NCBI GenBank assembly: GCA_007750655.1
Contig: CP036290.1
Span: 496,001 to 560,000 of the forward strand
Source: Rohdeia mirabilis
GTDB taxonomy: Bacteria; Planctomycetota; UBA1135; GCA-002686595
DNA length: 64,000 bases
Reading direction: 5' to 3'
Part shown: one piece after another, positions 50,304 to 58,248 of the stretch
Layout: each line of letters begins with the position of its first letter
Numbering within the stretch: position 1 is the stretch's first letter
Notes under the pieces: generated by a model
Seen by the model: only the letters and a program-made list of their open reading frames with translations
What the model was told of the DNA's origin: nothing
Databases searched by the model: none
Position numbers and translations under genes: made by a program

Positions 50304-51211
50304 AGCGCGCGTCCGTCCTGTTCGCCGGGTCGGTCCTGCTCACGGCGTGCCGCTCGGTCGAGGCGGACTCCGGTTCGGCGCCGCCGGAGTTCGTGAGCGT
50401 GGAGCTCCTGTTGTGGGAGTACGTCGTGCCGGACGGTGGCGAGTTCGAGCTCATGAGGATGCACGGCGACTACACCGACTTCGAGTGGACCGTTCAGGGC
50501 GCGCTCGATGCCGATGGGCGCGCTCGATTCGCCGAGCTCATGGCGCAGGTCGAAGGCCGCTGGAGCGATCAGGTCGAAGTGCGCGACGCGCCCAGGTTCT
50601 TGGAGGGCGATCCTCGTCTCTTCCGCGCCACCGATACGGGCGGAGTCGTGCGCGACGTGCAGCTGCGTTTCGGAGTTCTCGTGGACGGTGATGGTGACGG
50701 TGACGGCGACGTGCGCGCGGCGACGCCCAGCGCCGAGGAGCGGACGGTCCTGCGCGAGCTGTTCGGCTGCGAGACGACCCAGGTCGTCGATCTGCCGAAC
50801 CTGCCCGAGACCATCCCGTACGTCGGCGTGTGGTCCAGGCCAATCCGACGCGGTGACGAGTGGGTGGATGACGATCCCGACCTGATACCGGACGCGATCG
50901 AAGGCCCGTACCGCGGGAACTCGTTCGTCGGTCTCGTCGAGGATCCGCGGGCGCTCGCCGAACTGAGAGAACGATTGGAGTCGACGCGTGGGCAGTGGTA
51001 CGTGGGTGAGTTGCGCACGGGCTTCCCGCCGGGCCGACTCGTGATGCCGACTGGCGCAGCCTCGGGCGCTACCGCGTTCCACGTGAGCCTCTGGTGGCCG
51101 ATGGATCTCGATCGAGACTCTGGGGTCGCACTGGCGACGGTCGACCATCTGGCCGAACTGTCCGGCGCCGACGCGGCCTACTTCCGCGACCTGATCACGG
51201 ATCTCCAGTAG
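50300..51211 (+). CDS. Hypothetical lipoprotein
   Basis: The 303-residue product has a GTG start and signal MKRASVLFAGSVLLTAC, with lipobox LTAC. The rest is acidic and soluble. A short DGDGDGDGD run near residue 135 could bind Ca2+ but may be simple low complexity from a GACGGT repeat in the DNA. No family is recognised. It is coupled by overlap to the bacterioferritin-like gene. Confidence 0.6.
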   Translation: MKRASVLFAGSVLLTACRSVEADSGSAPPEFVSVELLLWEYVVPDGGEFELMRMHGDYTDFEWTVQGALDADGRARFAELMAQVEGRWSDQVEVRDAPRFLEGDPRLFRATDTGGVVRDVQLRFGVLVDGDGDGDGDVRAATPSAEERTVLRELFGCETTQVVDLPNLPETIPYVGVWSRPIRRGDEWVDDDPDLIPDAIEGPYRGNSFVGLVEDPRALAELRERLESTRGQWYVGELRTGFPPGRLVMPTGAASGATAFHVSLWWPMDLDRDSGVALATVDHLAELSGADAAYFRDLITDLQ

Positions 51212-51216
51212 CGCGA

Positions 51217-51234
51217 GCTGAGAGCGATCTCAGC
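51217..51234. terminator. Hairpin between convergent genes
   Basis: GCTGAGA-GCGA-TCTCAGC gives a 7-bp stem closed by a GNRA tetraloop between the hypothetical lipoprotein gene (ends 51211) and the ArsC-like gene (ends 51230). It covers the ArsC-like stop codon. It is a plausible terminator in both directions, without a U-tract. Confidence 0.4.
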
Positions 51235-51601
51235 CCCCGAGTAGCTCGAGCGCCGCCTCGGTCGGGCGACCGATCGCGGCCTTCGTCTTCGCGATCAGCA
51301 CCGGGCGCTCGAGCAGCTTCGGGTGCTTCGCGACCGCGTCGAGCACGGCCTTCTGGGTCGATTCCGCACTCAAACCGGCCGCCGCGTACTCGGCCTCCTT
51401 GCGCCGGATCATCGCGTGCGCATCGAGTCCGAGCAGCCTCTTCAAGCCGTCGAGCTCGCGGCGCGACAGGGGCTCGTCGAGGTAGCGCCGCTCGTCGTAG
51501 TCGGTGCCGCGCGCGTCGAGTTCCGCCTTCAGTTGGCGGCTCTTCGAGCACTTGGGGTTGTGCAACAGGACGAAGGCGTTGGGGCGGGGCGTGAGGCTCA
51601 T
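51230..51601 (-). CDS. ArsC/Spx-family arsenate-reductase-like protein
   Basis: The 123-residue protein has the ArsC thioredoxin-like layout. The opening is VLLHNPKCSKSRQLKAEL, with the catalytic Cys in NPKCSKS. A middle helical insert follows, and the end is HPKLLERPVLIAKTKAAIGRPTEAALELL, the family's Arg-containing signature. ArsC enzymes reduce arsenate to arsenite with glutaredoxin. No arsenite pump or ars regulator lies nearby, so the physiological role may differ. Confidence 0.88.
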   Translation of the reverse strand: MSLTPRPNAFVLLHNPKCSKSRQLKAELDARGTDYDERRYLDEPLSRRELDGLKRLLGLDAHAMIRRKEAEYAAAGLSAESTQKAVLDAVAKHPKLLERPVLIAKTKAAIGRPTEAALELLGG

Positions 51602-51688
51602 GGTCTCGGTTCGGCGGGTGGGTTCGACACGGGGGAGCGGGCAGTTCGATGCTCTGGACGGTGCACGGGCGCAGGTTCGCGCTCGACT

Positions 51689-53185
51689 TCAGGGTTCGAT
51701 CGCGTCCGGCTCGACGTCCGCGCGCGCGGGCTGCTGCCAGGGCAGGCGGCGCGTCGCGCGGTCGATGGCGGCGTCCAACGCGAAGACGACCACTGCGGCA
51801 GCGAGGCCGAGCAGCGGCGTGGTGATCAGCTTCTCGGCCGCGACCGAGAACACGACGAGCCCCATGCCCGCGGCGAACAGCGGCCCGCCGAGCGCATCGA
51901 CGCGCACGGCCTCATCGGTCGGCAGCGTCAGCGGCAAGCCGTCCACCGACGCTCGGTAGAGCAGCCGCAGCGCCAGCAGTCCGACGGCCGCGGCGGGCAG
52001 GGCGAGGCGCGCGGCGAACTCGCCGTCGACGAGGCTCCACGCGATCAGCGCCAACACGAGCTGCAGCGGCAACAGGTAGCGCACCGCGATCGCCTTGAGC
52101 GCTCCGCCGTGCAGCGCGCGCTCGTCGATCGGCGCCGTGTCGAGGATCCAACGCGCGCGCGGCGACGCGGTGGCCGGCAGGTGCGACAGGATCACCGGCA
52201 GGTAGATGCCGGGCGTGAACAGGATCAACGCGACCAGGCTGTCCTTCTCGGCGCCCTTCTCCATCCCGAACGCGACCCACAGGAACGCGAGCGGGATGCC
52301 GAGCAGCGGGTACGTGCGCAGCGCCACTTCGCGCTCGCGCGGGAAGGCCGCGGTCACGAAGTCGAAGCCGGCCAGCTCGCGTGGGCCGACCCACAGTCGG
52401 CGCGCGAGGCGCGTGATCGGCGTGAGGACCAGCTCGAGCGCCGAACGTCCGCTGGTGGAGGCGGGCGTGGTCGGGCGCGGCAGGAACGCGAACGCGGCGG
52501 CGGCGAGCGCGATCGCCGCGAGCGGGATCCACAGGCGCGCGAGGTCGAGCCCGCCGCTAGCGAACGGCGCGGCGAACCACGCGGCGGGATAGGCGCGCCA
52601 CGGGCCGGCCGACGCGTAGCCCGCGATGTCGCCGAGCTGGACCCACATGGGCAGGCTGACGAGCGCGCCGAGCAGGACGGCCGCGACGAGCACCGCTTCG
52701 AGCGCGACGAGCAGACTCGGCACGCGCGCCAGCAGTCCCTGCAGCGCGAGCAGCGTCGCGGCCGCCGTCTGCACCGCGGCGATCCCGCACAGGAGGAACA
52801 GCGCGCGCCCGACGAGCGTGGCCTCCGGCAGGAACAGCGCGGCGGGCAGCAGGGTCGCGAGCGCGAGTCCCGACACGGCGAGCAGCACGCCGCCGGCCTT
52901 CGCGAGGCGTCGCTCGATCGCGCGCGCGGGCAGGGCGTCGAGCCAGTCCGAGGCTTCGTCGGCGCGCAGCAGGAAACCCAGCTCGCCGACGAGCGGCACG
53001 GCGACGAGCGCGGCCGACAGCGAGAACGCGAACAGTCCGTAGGCGAAGGGGCCGACGCGCTCGCCGATCAGCGCGCACAGGACCAGCGCGACCAGGCCGT
53101 GCACGGCGGCCGTCATGATCGGCAGGCCGATGGAGCGCCACACACCGAGGTGCGCGCGCAGGAGGGCGAGGGTGCGGGTGAGCAT
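51689..53185 (-). CDS. Polytopic membrane protein, possible ABC-2-type permease
   Basis: The 498-residue product has about ten to twelve hydrophobic helices, for instance PIMTAAVHGLVALVLCALIG, FSLSAALVAVPLVGELGFLL and LALATLLPAALFLPEATLVG. A cytoplasmic loop reads RADEASDWLDALPARAIERR, recalling the 'P-A-R' loops of ABC-2-type permeases, where such loops contact the ATPase. An unpaired ABC ATPase gene with the same orientation stands at 58249, beyond the TIR island, and could be its partner. The start is ATG MLTRTLALLRAH; the longer frame upstream is low-complexity. Confidence 0.7.
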   Translation of the reverse strand: MLTRTLALLRAHLGVWRSIGLPIMTAAVHGLVALVLCALIGERVGPFAYGLFAFSLSAALVAVPLVGELGFLLRADEASDWLDALPARAIERRLAKAGGVLLAVSGLALATLLPAALFLPEATLVGRALFLLCGIAAVQTAAATLLALQGLLARVPSLLVALEAVLVAAVLLGALVSLPMWVQLGDIAGYASAGPWRAYPAAWFAAPFASGGLDLARLWIPLAAIALAAAAFAFLPRPTTPASTSGRSALELVLTPITRLARRLWVGPRELAGFDFVTAAFPREREVALRTYPLLGIPLAFLWVAFGMEKGAEKDSLVALILFTPGIYLPVILSHLPATASPRARWILDTAPIDERALHGGALKAIAVRYLLPLQLVLALIAWSLVDGEFAARLALPAAAVGLLALRLLYRASVDGLPLTLPTDEAVRVDALGGPLFAAGMGLVVFSVAAEKLITTPLLGLAAAVVVFALDAAIDRATRRLPWQQPARADVEPDAIEP

Positions 53186-53571
53186 CGGAGCGGTCCGGCG
53201 GTCGAGGGGGATCGAGCGGCGAGCCGCGCGGCGGTGTGTGAAGGCGTGGCGCACAGCCGCCCACACTCGGTCGCGCCCGTCGCGGGTCGTCCGTCGCACG
53301 GTGCCCGCGCTGCCCCGATCCGCGCCCCACGATAGAGGCCGAGGCGACGAGGAAGAAGGGCGACGGGGCAGCGCGGGCCGGGCCGGGGTGACTGGTATCG
53401 TGCGCGCTCGCTCCCGGGCCGTGGCGGATCGCTGTGCGACGAGTGCGACATCCGCTCGCCACCGGAGTTCGCTGCCGCGCGAGCGAGCGACCGCTCTGTG
53501 CGACCAGTTTCGACACCGGCCGGCGCGCTTCGAGCCCCAGCACCCGCGCCGCGACCCGACCGCCATACGAC
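53186..53571. promoter_or_regulatory. 386-bp divergent intergenic region
   Basis: This gap separates the leftward membrane-protein gene from the rightward hydrolase gene. TGGTATCGT at 53392-53400 has an extended -10 form (TGnTATCGT) on the plus strand and could serve the hydrolase-thioesterase pair; no matching -35 is clear. No gene is seen here. Confidence 0.25.
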
Positions 53572-54234
53572 GTGCCCGTCACCTTCACCATCCCCGGCCC
53601 CAGCGGCCCGCTCGAAGCGATCGAGCATCCCGCGCTCGACGCCGACGGCAACGAGCTCGCCCGCCCGCGCGCCGTGTCCGTCGTCTGCCACCCGCACCCG
53701 GCGCACGGCGGCACGATGCACTCGACCGTGGCGTTCAAGACGGCGCGCGGACTCCAGCGCGCCGGCGTCGCCTGCCTGCGCATCAACTTCCGCGGCGTCG
53801 GCGGGTCGGCGGGGACGTACGACGGCGAGGGCGGCGAGGAGGAGGACGCGTCGGCGGCGCTCGACTGGCTGCAGGCGAAGTACCCGGGCGCGCCGGTCTG
53901 GGCCGCGGGGTTCAGCTTCGGCTCGCGCACGGTCTTTGGCCTGTCCAAGCGCGACGGCCGCATCGAGCGTTTGGTCCTGGTCGGTTTCCCCCTGCGCGCC
54001 TTCGACCTGCCGAACGTGGACCGGATCCGTCAGCCCACGTTCTTCATCTGGGGCGAGCACGACGAGTTCGGGACCCTGTCCGACCTGCGCGCGGCCTATC
54101 CCGTGCTGCCCGAGCACTTCACCTTCCACGTGGTGGCCGGCGACGACCACTTCTTCAAGCCCAACACGCGCGAGCTCGAGCACGAGGTCTGGCGTTGGGC
54201 GACCGCACAGCTCGAAGGAGCCCCCCAGCGATGA
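53572..54234 (+). CDS. Alpha/beta hydrolase (CocE/dienelactone-hydrolase-like, short)
   Basis: The 220-residue product starts at GTG (VPVTFTIPGPSGPLEAIEHP). It is of the short hydrolase type with VVCHPHPAHGGTMHSTVAF, RINFRGVGGSAGTYDG and the nucleophile elbow AGFSFGSRT. The acid FIWGEHDEFG and the histidine VAGDDHFFK complete the triad. The family is often annotated simply as alpha/beta hydrolase, and the substrate is unknown. Its stop overlaps the thioesterase ATG by four bases, so the pair is co-translated and may act on acyl derivatives. Confidence 0.85.
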   Translation: MPVTFTIPGPSGPLEAIEHPALDADGNELARPRAVSVVCHPHPAHGGTMHSTVAFKTARGLQRAGVACLRINFRGVGGSAGTYDGEGGEEEDASAALDWLQAKYPGAPVWAAGFSFGSRTVFGLSKRDGRIERLVLVGFPLRAFDLPNVDRIRQPTFFIWGEHDEFGTLSDLRAAYPVLPEHFTFHVVAGDDHFFKPNTRELEHEVWRWATAQLEGAPQR

Positions 54235-54839
54235 CCGGCAGCAAGAAGAAGGCGAAGGTGACCCGTGCGAGTGGGGCGGTGAAAGGGGCAGTGTCGAAGG
54301 AGGCTTCAGGCGCGAAGAATGCGTCCAAGCAAGCGCTGTCCAAGAAGGCCGTTTCGAAGAAGTCGCCCACGAAGCGGGCCGCCGCGACCGAGTCGGACGC
54401 GGAGCGCGACGAACGCATCCGCGCCGCCGCCACCTGTGACCTGCGTCCGCCGAACATCGCGCCGGCGATCCGTCAGGTGATGATGCCGCGCGACACGAAC
54501 GCGAACGGCACCATCTTCGGCGGTGTGATCCTCGCCCAGATCGACCTCGCGGCCGCGATCGAGGCGCACCGCTGGCACGGCGGTCGCCTGGTCACGGTCG
54601 CCATGAACTCGATCGTGTTCAAGGAGCCGGTCCATGTGGGCGACCTGGTTTCGTTCTACACGAGCACGATCAAGAAGGGCCGCACGTCGGTCCGCGTGCG
54701 CGTGGATGTCTGGAGCCAGCGCCGCTTCGGCAGCAAGGCCTACATCCCGGTGACGGCTGCCGAGGTGACGATGGTGGCGATCGATGAGGACGGGAAGCCG
54801 ACCCCGATCGAGAGCAGCGAGGCGGCGCCGTTGTACTGA
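54231..54839 (+). CDS. Acyl-CoA thioesterase (hotdog fold) with lysine-rich N-terminal tail
   Basis: The 202-residue product is a YciA/BFIT-like thioesterase from about residue 70 on: VMMPRDTNANGTIFGGVILAQ, then VTVAMNSIVFKEPVHVGDLVSF and AEVTMVAIDEDGKPTPI. These enzymes hydrolyse acyl-CoA to free acid. The first 55 residues (MTGSKKKAKVTRASG...KKSPTKRAAATESD) form a Lys/Ala/Ser-rich tail resembling histone H1 tails and unusual for this family. It may bind nucleic acid or be a dispensable extension; an internal start after the tail is not obvious. Confidence 0.88.
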   Translation: MTGSKKKAKVTRASGAVKGAVSKEASGAKNASKQALSKKAVSKKSPTKRAAATESDAERDERIRAAATCDLRPPNIAPAIRQVMMPRDTNANGTIFGGVILAQIDLAAAIEAHRWHGGRLVTVAMNSIVFKEPVHVGDLVSFYTSTIKKGRTSVRVRVDVWSQRRFGSKAYIPVTAAEVTMVAIDEDGKPTPIESSEAAPLY

Positions 54840-55077
54840 GGGCCTGTAGGTGTCGTACGAGGCCGCGGCATTCAGCTTGGGAAGGCTAATTGGCGGCGCG
54901 GCAGGAACTAGTTGTTTCGACGCGGGTTGCAGGTACTGAGGGTGGTCGCTGGGTGTTGCAGGTAGCGGCGAACTTGCGCATCTTCACTAGGTAGACCTCA
55001 GGCATCAACCCTGGTGTGGAAAACCGCTATCGTGTGTTGTGAAGTTGCTCCCACGTGATCAACGGGAAACTGTACCT

Positions 55078-57645
55078 ATGAATGATGTCTTCTTGAGCCA
55101 CGCGCATGCCGACAACGCACTTGCTGAGCTCGTAATGGGAGTCTTAGAGGCCGCAGGTTTGAGCGTCTTCATCGACACTAGAGAGCTAGATGGCTTCGAT
55201 GAGATTACTGAGACACTTGAGCGAGGACTCTTGTGCTCAAGAGTCGTGCTGGCCCTCTATAGCGAGGTGTACGCCGAACGTCCAGCATGTCAGCATGAGC
55301 TAACCCTCGGGGTTGTGGCTTCACTTGGAGCTGGCCCTAGTCGGATTTTGGTGGCCAATCCGCTGAAGGGCGTTGAGCATGTGCAGCCGGCATCGCTTCG
55401 CGATCAAAGGATGATCTTCATAGACGCTGAAGGGCTTGGGCTTGAAGAGCTCGCGTCAGCAGTCAGTAATCAACTTGTCGGTATCTCGGGGACTATTGGG
55501 GATTCGAAGCTCTGGGAGCGGGCTGATTGGTATCCGGCAAGGCCCCCTCGTTGGTCGAGGTTCGTCGGGCGCGGTGCGGCTTTGTGGAAGATACATGATG
55601 CACTGGAGGCAGACCGGAGGGCTATGACGCTTGAATCTTCCGGGCCCGCCCGGGTTGTGGTGAGTGGCTTGGCCGGAGTCGGGAAGAGTCTGCTGGTTGA
55701 GGAGTACGCAAGGAGGCTAGATCGCGCCTACCCCGGGGGCATCTTTTGGATAAACGCTGACGGTTCAGGGGAAGTTGACGCGGTGCGTGGCCGGCGTGAG
55801 CGTGCGTTTGGGGGAGTGGCAATCCACTTGTTCGGAGATAAGAATGTCGACCTTGGTGATCCAGTGGGCGTTCGTGGGCAATTGGAGCGTCATTTTCATC
55901 GGAAGGGTTTGCGCTGCCTTTGGATTGTAGACTCTCTCCCGCCAGGGCTAGATGACGCAGAGTTCGCTATGTGGCTTGGTCCTAGCGTCTTCTGTCAATC
56001 AGTTGTGACGACCCAATGTACTACCTATCGAGGGAGTGCAATCAGCCTCGGTTGCCTCAGCATGGATGCCTCCAGGCAACTTCTTGGGTGCCACCTGGAG
56101 TTGGGCACCTTGAATCGTGAGAGTGTTGGCGCATTGCTGAAGGCGCTTGGAGGGCATCCGCTGGCCATCGAAGTGGCTGGTGCATTTGCGGCGATCGGTA
56201 CGGTGAGTGTCGATATTCTTGTGGAGCGCCTCCATGCAGCAGACGGGAGAGTCTTAGAGGTCGCCGGAAGGCTGGCAGGCTCCTTGCCCCAGGGGCACTC
56301 AAAGAGCATTGTCGCTACCTTCATGGTTGCGATCGCGCACCTTGGGCTGGAGGGGTGGAGGTTTCTCTTCTCCGCTTCCTGGCTCGCTGCCGCGCCAATC
56401 TCGGCGAGGCTCGCGGCAGGAATTTTTGAGCAGTTCTTGGGTGAAGAAGGCCCTGATCTCTGTGCGCTAGGCGTCAGCGAGTGCGTGGGCGTAAGTCTTG
56501 CAAGAGATGTTGAGCTGGGTGCGGGGTTGAGAGGTTATGTGGTGCATGAGCTTGTAGGGCAGGTGGTTCGCTTGAGTCGCAATGTGCCGGGCGAGAAGGA
56601 CTCCTTCCTAGGGGGTGCGTGGAGAGCCTGGACTCGGGTCGTGGGAGACGTTAGTGACATTCGTCGACACGCGCAGGTGCAATGGGAGATGCCGCACGCG
56701 TATCACCTCGTACGCGTGATTCCCGTTTCCCCGGCGCGGGGCGAGATTCGTATGGTCTTGTCCCACTACTCGATTACTGCGGGGGCTCTAGCGGCCGCGG
56801 CAGAGCAGGCGCGAATGCTTCTTGATGAAGGTATGGAGCTCGGAGGCGCGGACCACCCCCTTGCTCTAGAGGGAGAGCATATCTTAGGTGTGGTGTTGAA
56901 TGAGCAGGGGGACCCCAGGGGAGCTTGCGGCATTCTGGAGCCGCTCTTGCCGCGGCAGGAGCTGTGTTGGGGGGCGCGCTCGAAGTCGGCGCTTACAACT
57001 GCGAATGTGCTCGGGTCGGCGATGATGGGGTGTGGTCGGGCCGCTGATGCTCTGCCTCTCTTGAAGCGTGTCTATGAGCAACGAAAGAGTGCTCTTGGTG
57101 ACGAGCATGGGAGTACGCTGTTTGCTGCGAACAACTTGGGGTCTGCATACCTGTACCTGGGAGATCTTGTTAGAGCGATCGAGGTGCTTGGTGGGGCGCG
57201 CGCCATTCGTCGTCGAATCTTTGGTGATGATGATCCGGACACAGTCGTGAACACGCTCAATATTGCTAGATGCCTTGAATTGCAGGGGGATAGATCGCGC
57301 GCACGTGAAGAATTGCGTGGGGCCTTAGATGTTGCTTGTAGAGCCCGCGGCGATGAGAGCCCTCTAGCTGTTCGGGCTTTGACGGCTCTCGCGCGTTTTT
57401 TGATAGCGGAGGGGGGATTCGAAGAGGCTCGCGGCCTTGCGGGTCGCGCCGCGGTTGCGGCGGATCAGGTCTTCGATGGGCTTCACCAGGATTCGATTGA
57501 GGCGCGGTTTTGGCAATCAGTGGCCATGCGGAATTTGGGGGAGTTGTCAGCTGCGGGCGTCCTGATGGAGGCTGTTCGGATGGATGCGAAAGAGCTGCTG
57601 CCCGCTAGTCACCCGTTGATGGCGCTCATCGAATCGGAGACTTGA
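55078..57645 (+). CDS. TIR-NB-ARC-TPR (NLR-like STAND) protein, probable antiphage defence
   Basis: The 855-residue protein has three parts. An N-terminal TIR domain (1-135) reads NDVFLSHAHADNALAELV, with ERPACQHELTLG holding a conserved Glu (E74) in the position of the TIR NADase catalytic Glu. A STAND NTPase follows, with FVGRGAAL, Walker A GLAGVGKS (197-204), Walker B-like RCLWIVDS, and GHPLAIEVAGAFAA as the GLPLA-like motif. The C-terminal region (about 580-855) has tetratricopeptide repeats (AANNLGSAYLYLGDLVRAIEV and similar). Such proteins sense phage and then deplete NAD+. GC and codon use are clearly lower than in the neighbours, indicating horizontal transfer. The ATG at 55078 is preferred to a GTG at 55039. 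The 238 bases upstream hold no gene. Confidence 0.9.
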   Translation: MNDVFLSHAHADNALAELVMGVLEAAGLSVFIDTRELDGFDEITETLERGLLCSRVVLALYSEVYAERPACQHELTLGVVASLGAGPSRILVANPLKGVEHVQPASLRDQRMIFIDAEGLGLEELASAVSNQLVGISGTIGDSKLWERADWYPARPPRWSRFVGRGAALWKIHDALEADRRAMTLESSGPARVVVSGLAGVGKSLLVEEYARRLDRAYPGGIFWINADGSGEVDAVRGRRERAFGGVAIHLFGDKNVDLGDPVGVRGQLERHFHRKGLRCLWIVDSLPPGLDDAEFAMWLGPSVFCQSVVTTQCTTYRGSAISLGCLSMDASRQLLGCHLELGTLNRESVGALLKALGGHPLAIEVAGAFAAIGTVSVDILVERLHAADGRVLEVAGRLAGSLPQGHSKSIVATFMVAIAHLGLEGWRFLFSASWLAAAPISARLAAGIFEQFLGEEGPDLCALGVSECVGVSLARDVELGAGLRGYVVHELVGQVVRLSRNVPGEKDSFLGGAWRAWTRVVGDVSDIRRHAQVQWEMPHAYHLVRVIPVSPARGEIRMVLSHYSITAGALAAAAEQARMLLDEGMELGGADHPLALEGEHILGVVLNEQGDPRGACGILEPLLPRQELCWGARSKSALTTANVLGSAMMGCGRAADALPLLKRVYEQRKSALGDEHGSTLFAANNLGSAYLYLGDLVRAIEVLGGARAIRRRIFGDDDPDTVVNTLNIARCLELQGDRSRAREELRGALDVACRARGDESPLAVRALTALARFLIAEGGFEEARGLAGRAAVAADQVFDGLHQDSIEARFWQSVAMRNLGELSAAGVLMEAVRMDAKELLPASHPLMALIESET

Positions 57646-57871
57646 TGTGTGTGCTGCGAGATTGTGTTTCACGCTGGTTCGAGTTCTATCCTTGAGTCCT
57701 GCCTCCTTGGCGCGTGTCGGAGGCTAAGTCCATTCCGCTAGAGAAGGTTGTTCGGGTGCGCGTGTCCGGCGACGCCATCTGGCGTGCCCTCCGAGACGGT
57801 CGCATATTCACCGCAAAGGCCTCGATCTCGACCTCGGCCGCGCCCTCCCTCGCCCAATTCGCCGCGATGGG

Positions 57872-58060
57872 ATGTCCGAGTTCCTCGCCGAGATCGAGCG
57901 TACGGACCTTGCGCCTGTGCGCGTGATCGAGGCTGCCAGCGACGGCGCGCGAAGCGCGCCGTCGCTCCGCATCCGGTTCGATCCGACGCCCTCGATTTAG
58001 GTCCCGCCCGACTTCGACGCGGCCACCCTGCACCGCGTGCTTGAGGTGCTGCGCTCGTGA
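57872..58060 (+). pseudogene. IS66-family tnpA (Orf1) remnant
   Basis: The plus-strand frame reads MSEFLAEIERTDLAPVRV, then PSLRIRFDPTPSI, a TAG stop, and VPPDFDAATLHRVLEVLRS before the normal stop. The last part matches the C-terminal end of IS66 Orf1 proteins (PxGFDxATLxRVLxVL). With an in-frame stop and no N-terminal HTH region, it is dead. Nothing coding is seen in 57646-57871. Confidence 0.55.
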
Positions 58061-58215
58061 TTAGCTTCCCGCCCTCGCCGTCGGTCCGGATGTTCGGCGG
58101 TCGCGGCGCCGTAGACATGCCCAAGGGCGCTTGCGGTCTGTCGGCGATGGTGATCGACGTGATCGACGAGGAGATACGTGTCCGTGGAGTCTTGCGATCA
58201 GGCAGAGCTCGTTTC
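58057..58215 (+). pseudogene. IS66-family tnpB (Orf2) remnant
   Basis: Starting at a GTG that overlaps the tnpA stop (GTGA, the usual IS66 coupling), the frame reads ISFPPSPSVRMFGG, then AVDMPKGACGLSAMVIDV. This corresponds to the N-terminus of IS66 Orf2 (PxxVRVxxxxxxxDMRKGxDGLxALV). Homology ends near 58200, where a tRNA-like sequence begins. It is only about 50 codons long, so it is a relic. Confidence 0.55.
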
Positions 58216-58216
58216 C

Positions 58217-58248
58217 GGACCGGGAGGCGGGAATCGAACCCGCGACCG
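58217..58248 (-). other. tRNA 3'-end-like sequence, possible attachment-site relic
   Basis: On the minus strand a perfect T-arm, GCGGG-TTCGATT-CCCGC, is followed by CTCCCGG, as in the 3' acceptor strand of a tRNA, and preceded by a five-base variable loop. No D-arm or matching 5' acceptor of proper length can be drawn, so this is not a whole tRNA. It sits exactly where the low-GC island meets the ABC ATPase gene, as an att site made from a tRNA end would. Confidence 0.5.

Noticed and set aside
51323-53335. Plus-strand open frame of 670 codons
   Set aside because: Antisense to the ArsC-like and membrane-protein genes; Gln/Arg/Glu-rich shadow of Leu/Ala-rich helices.
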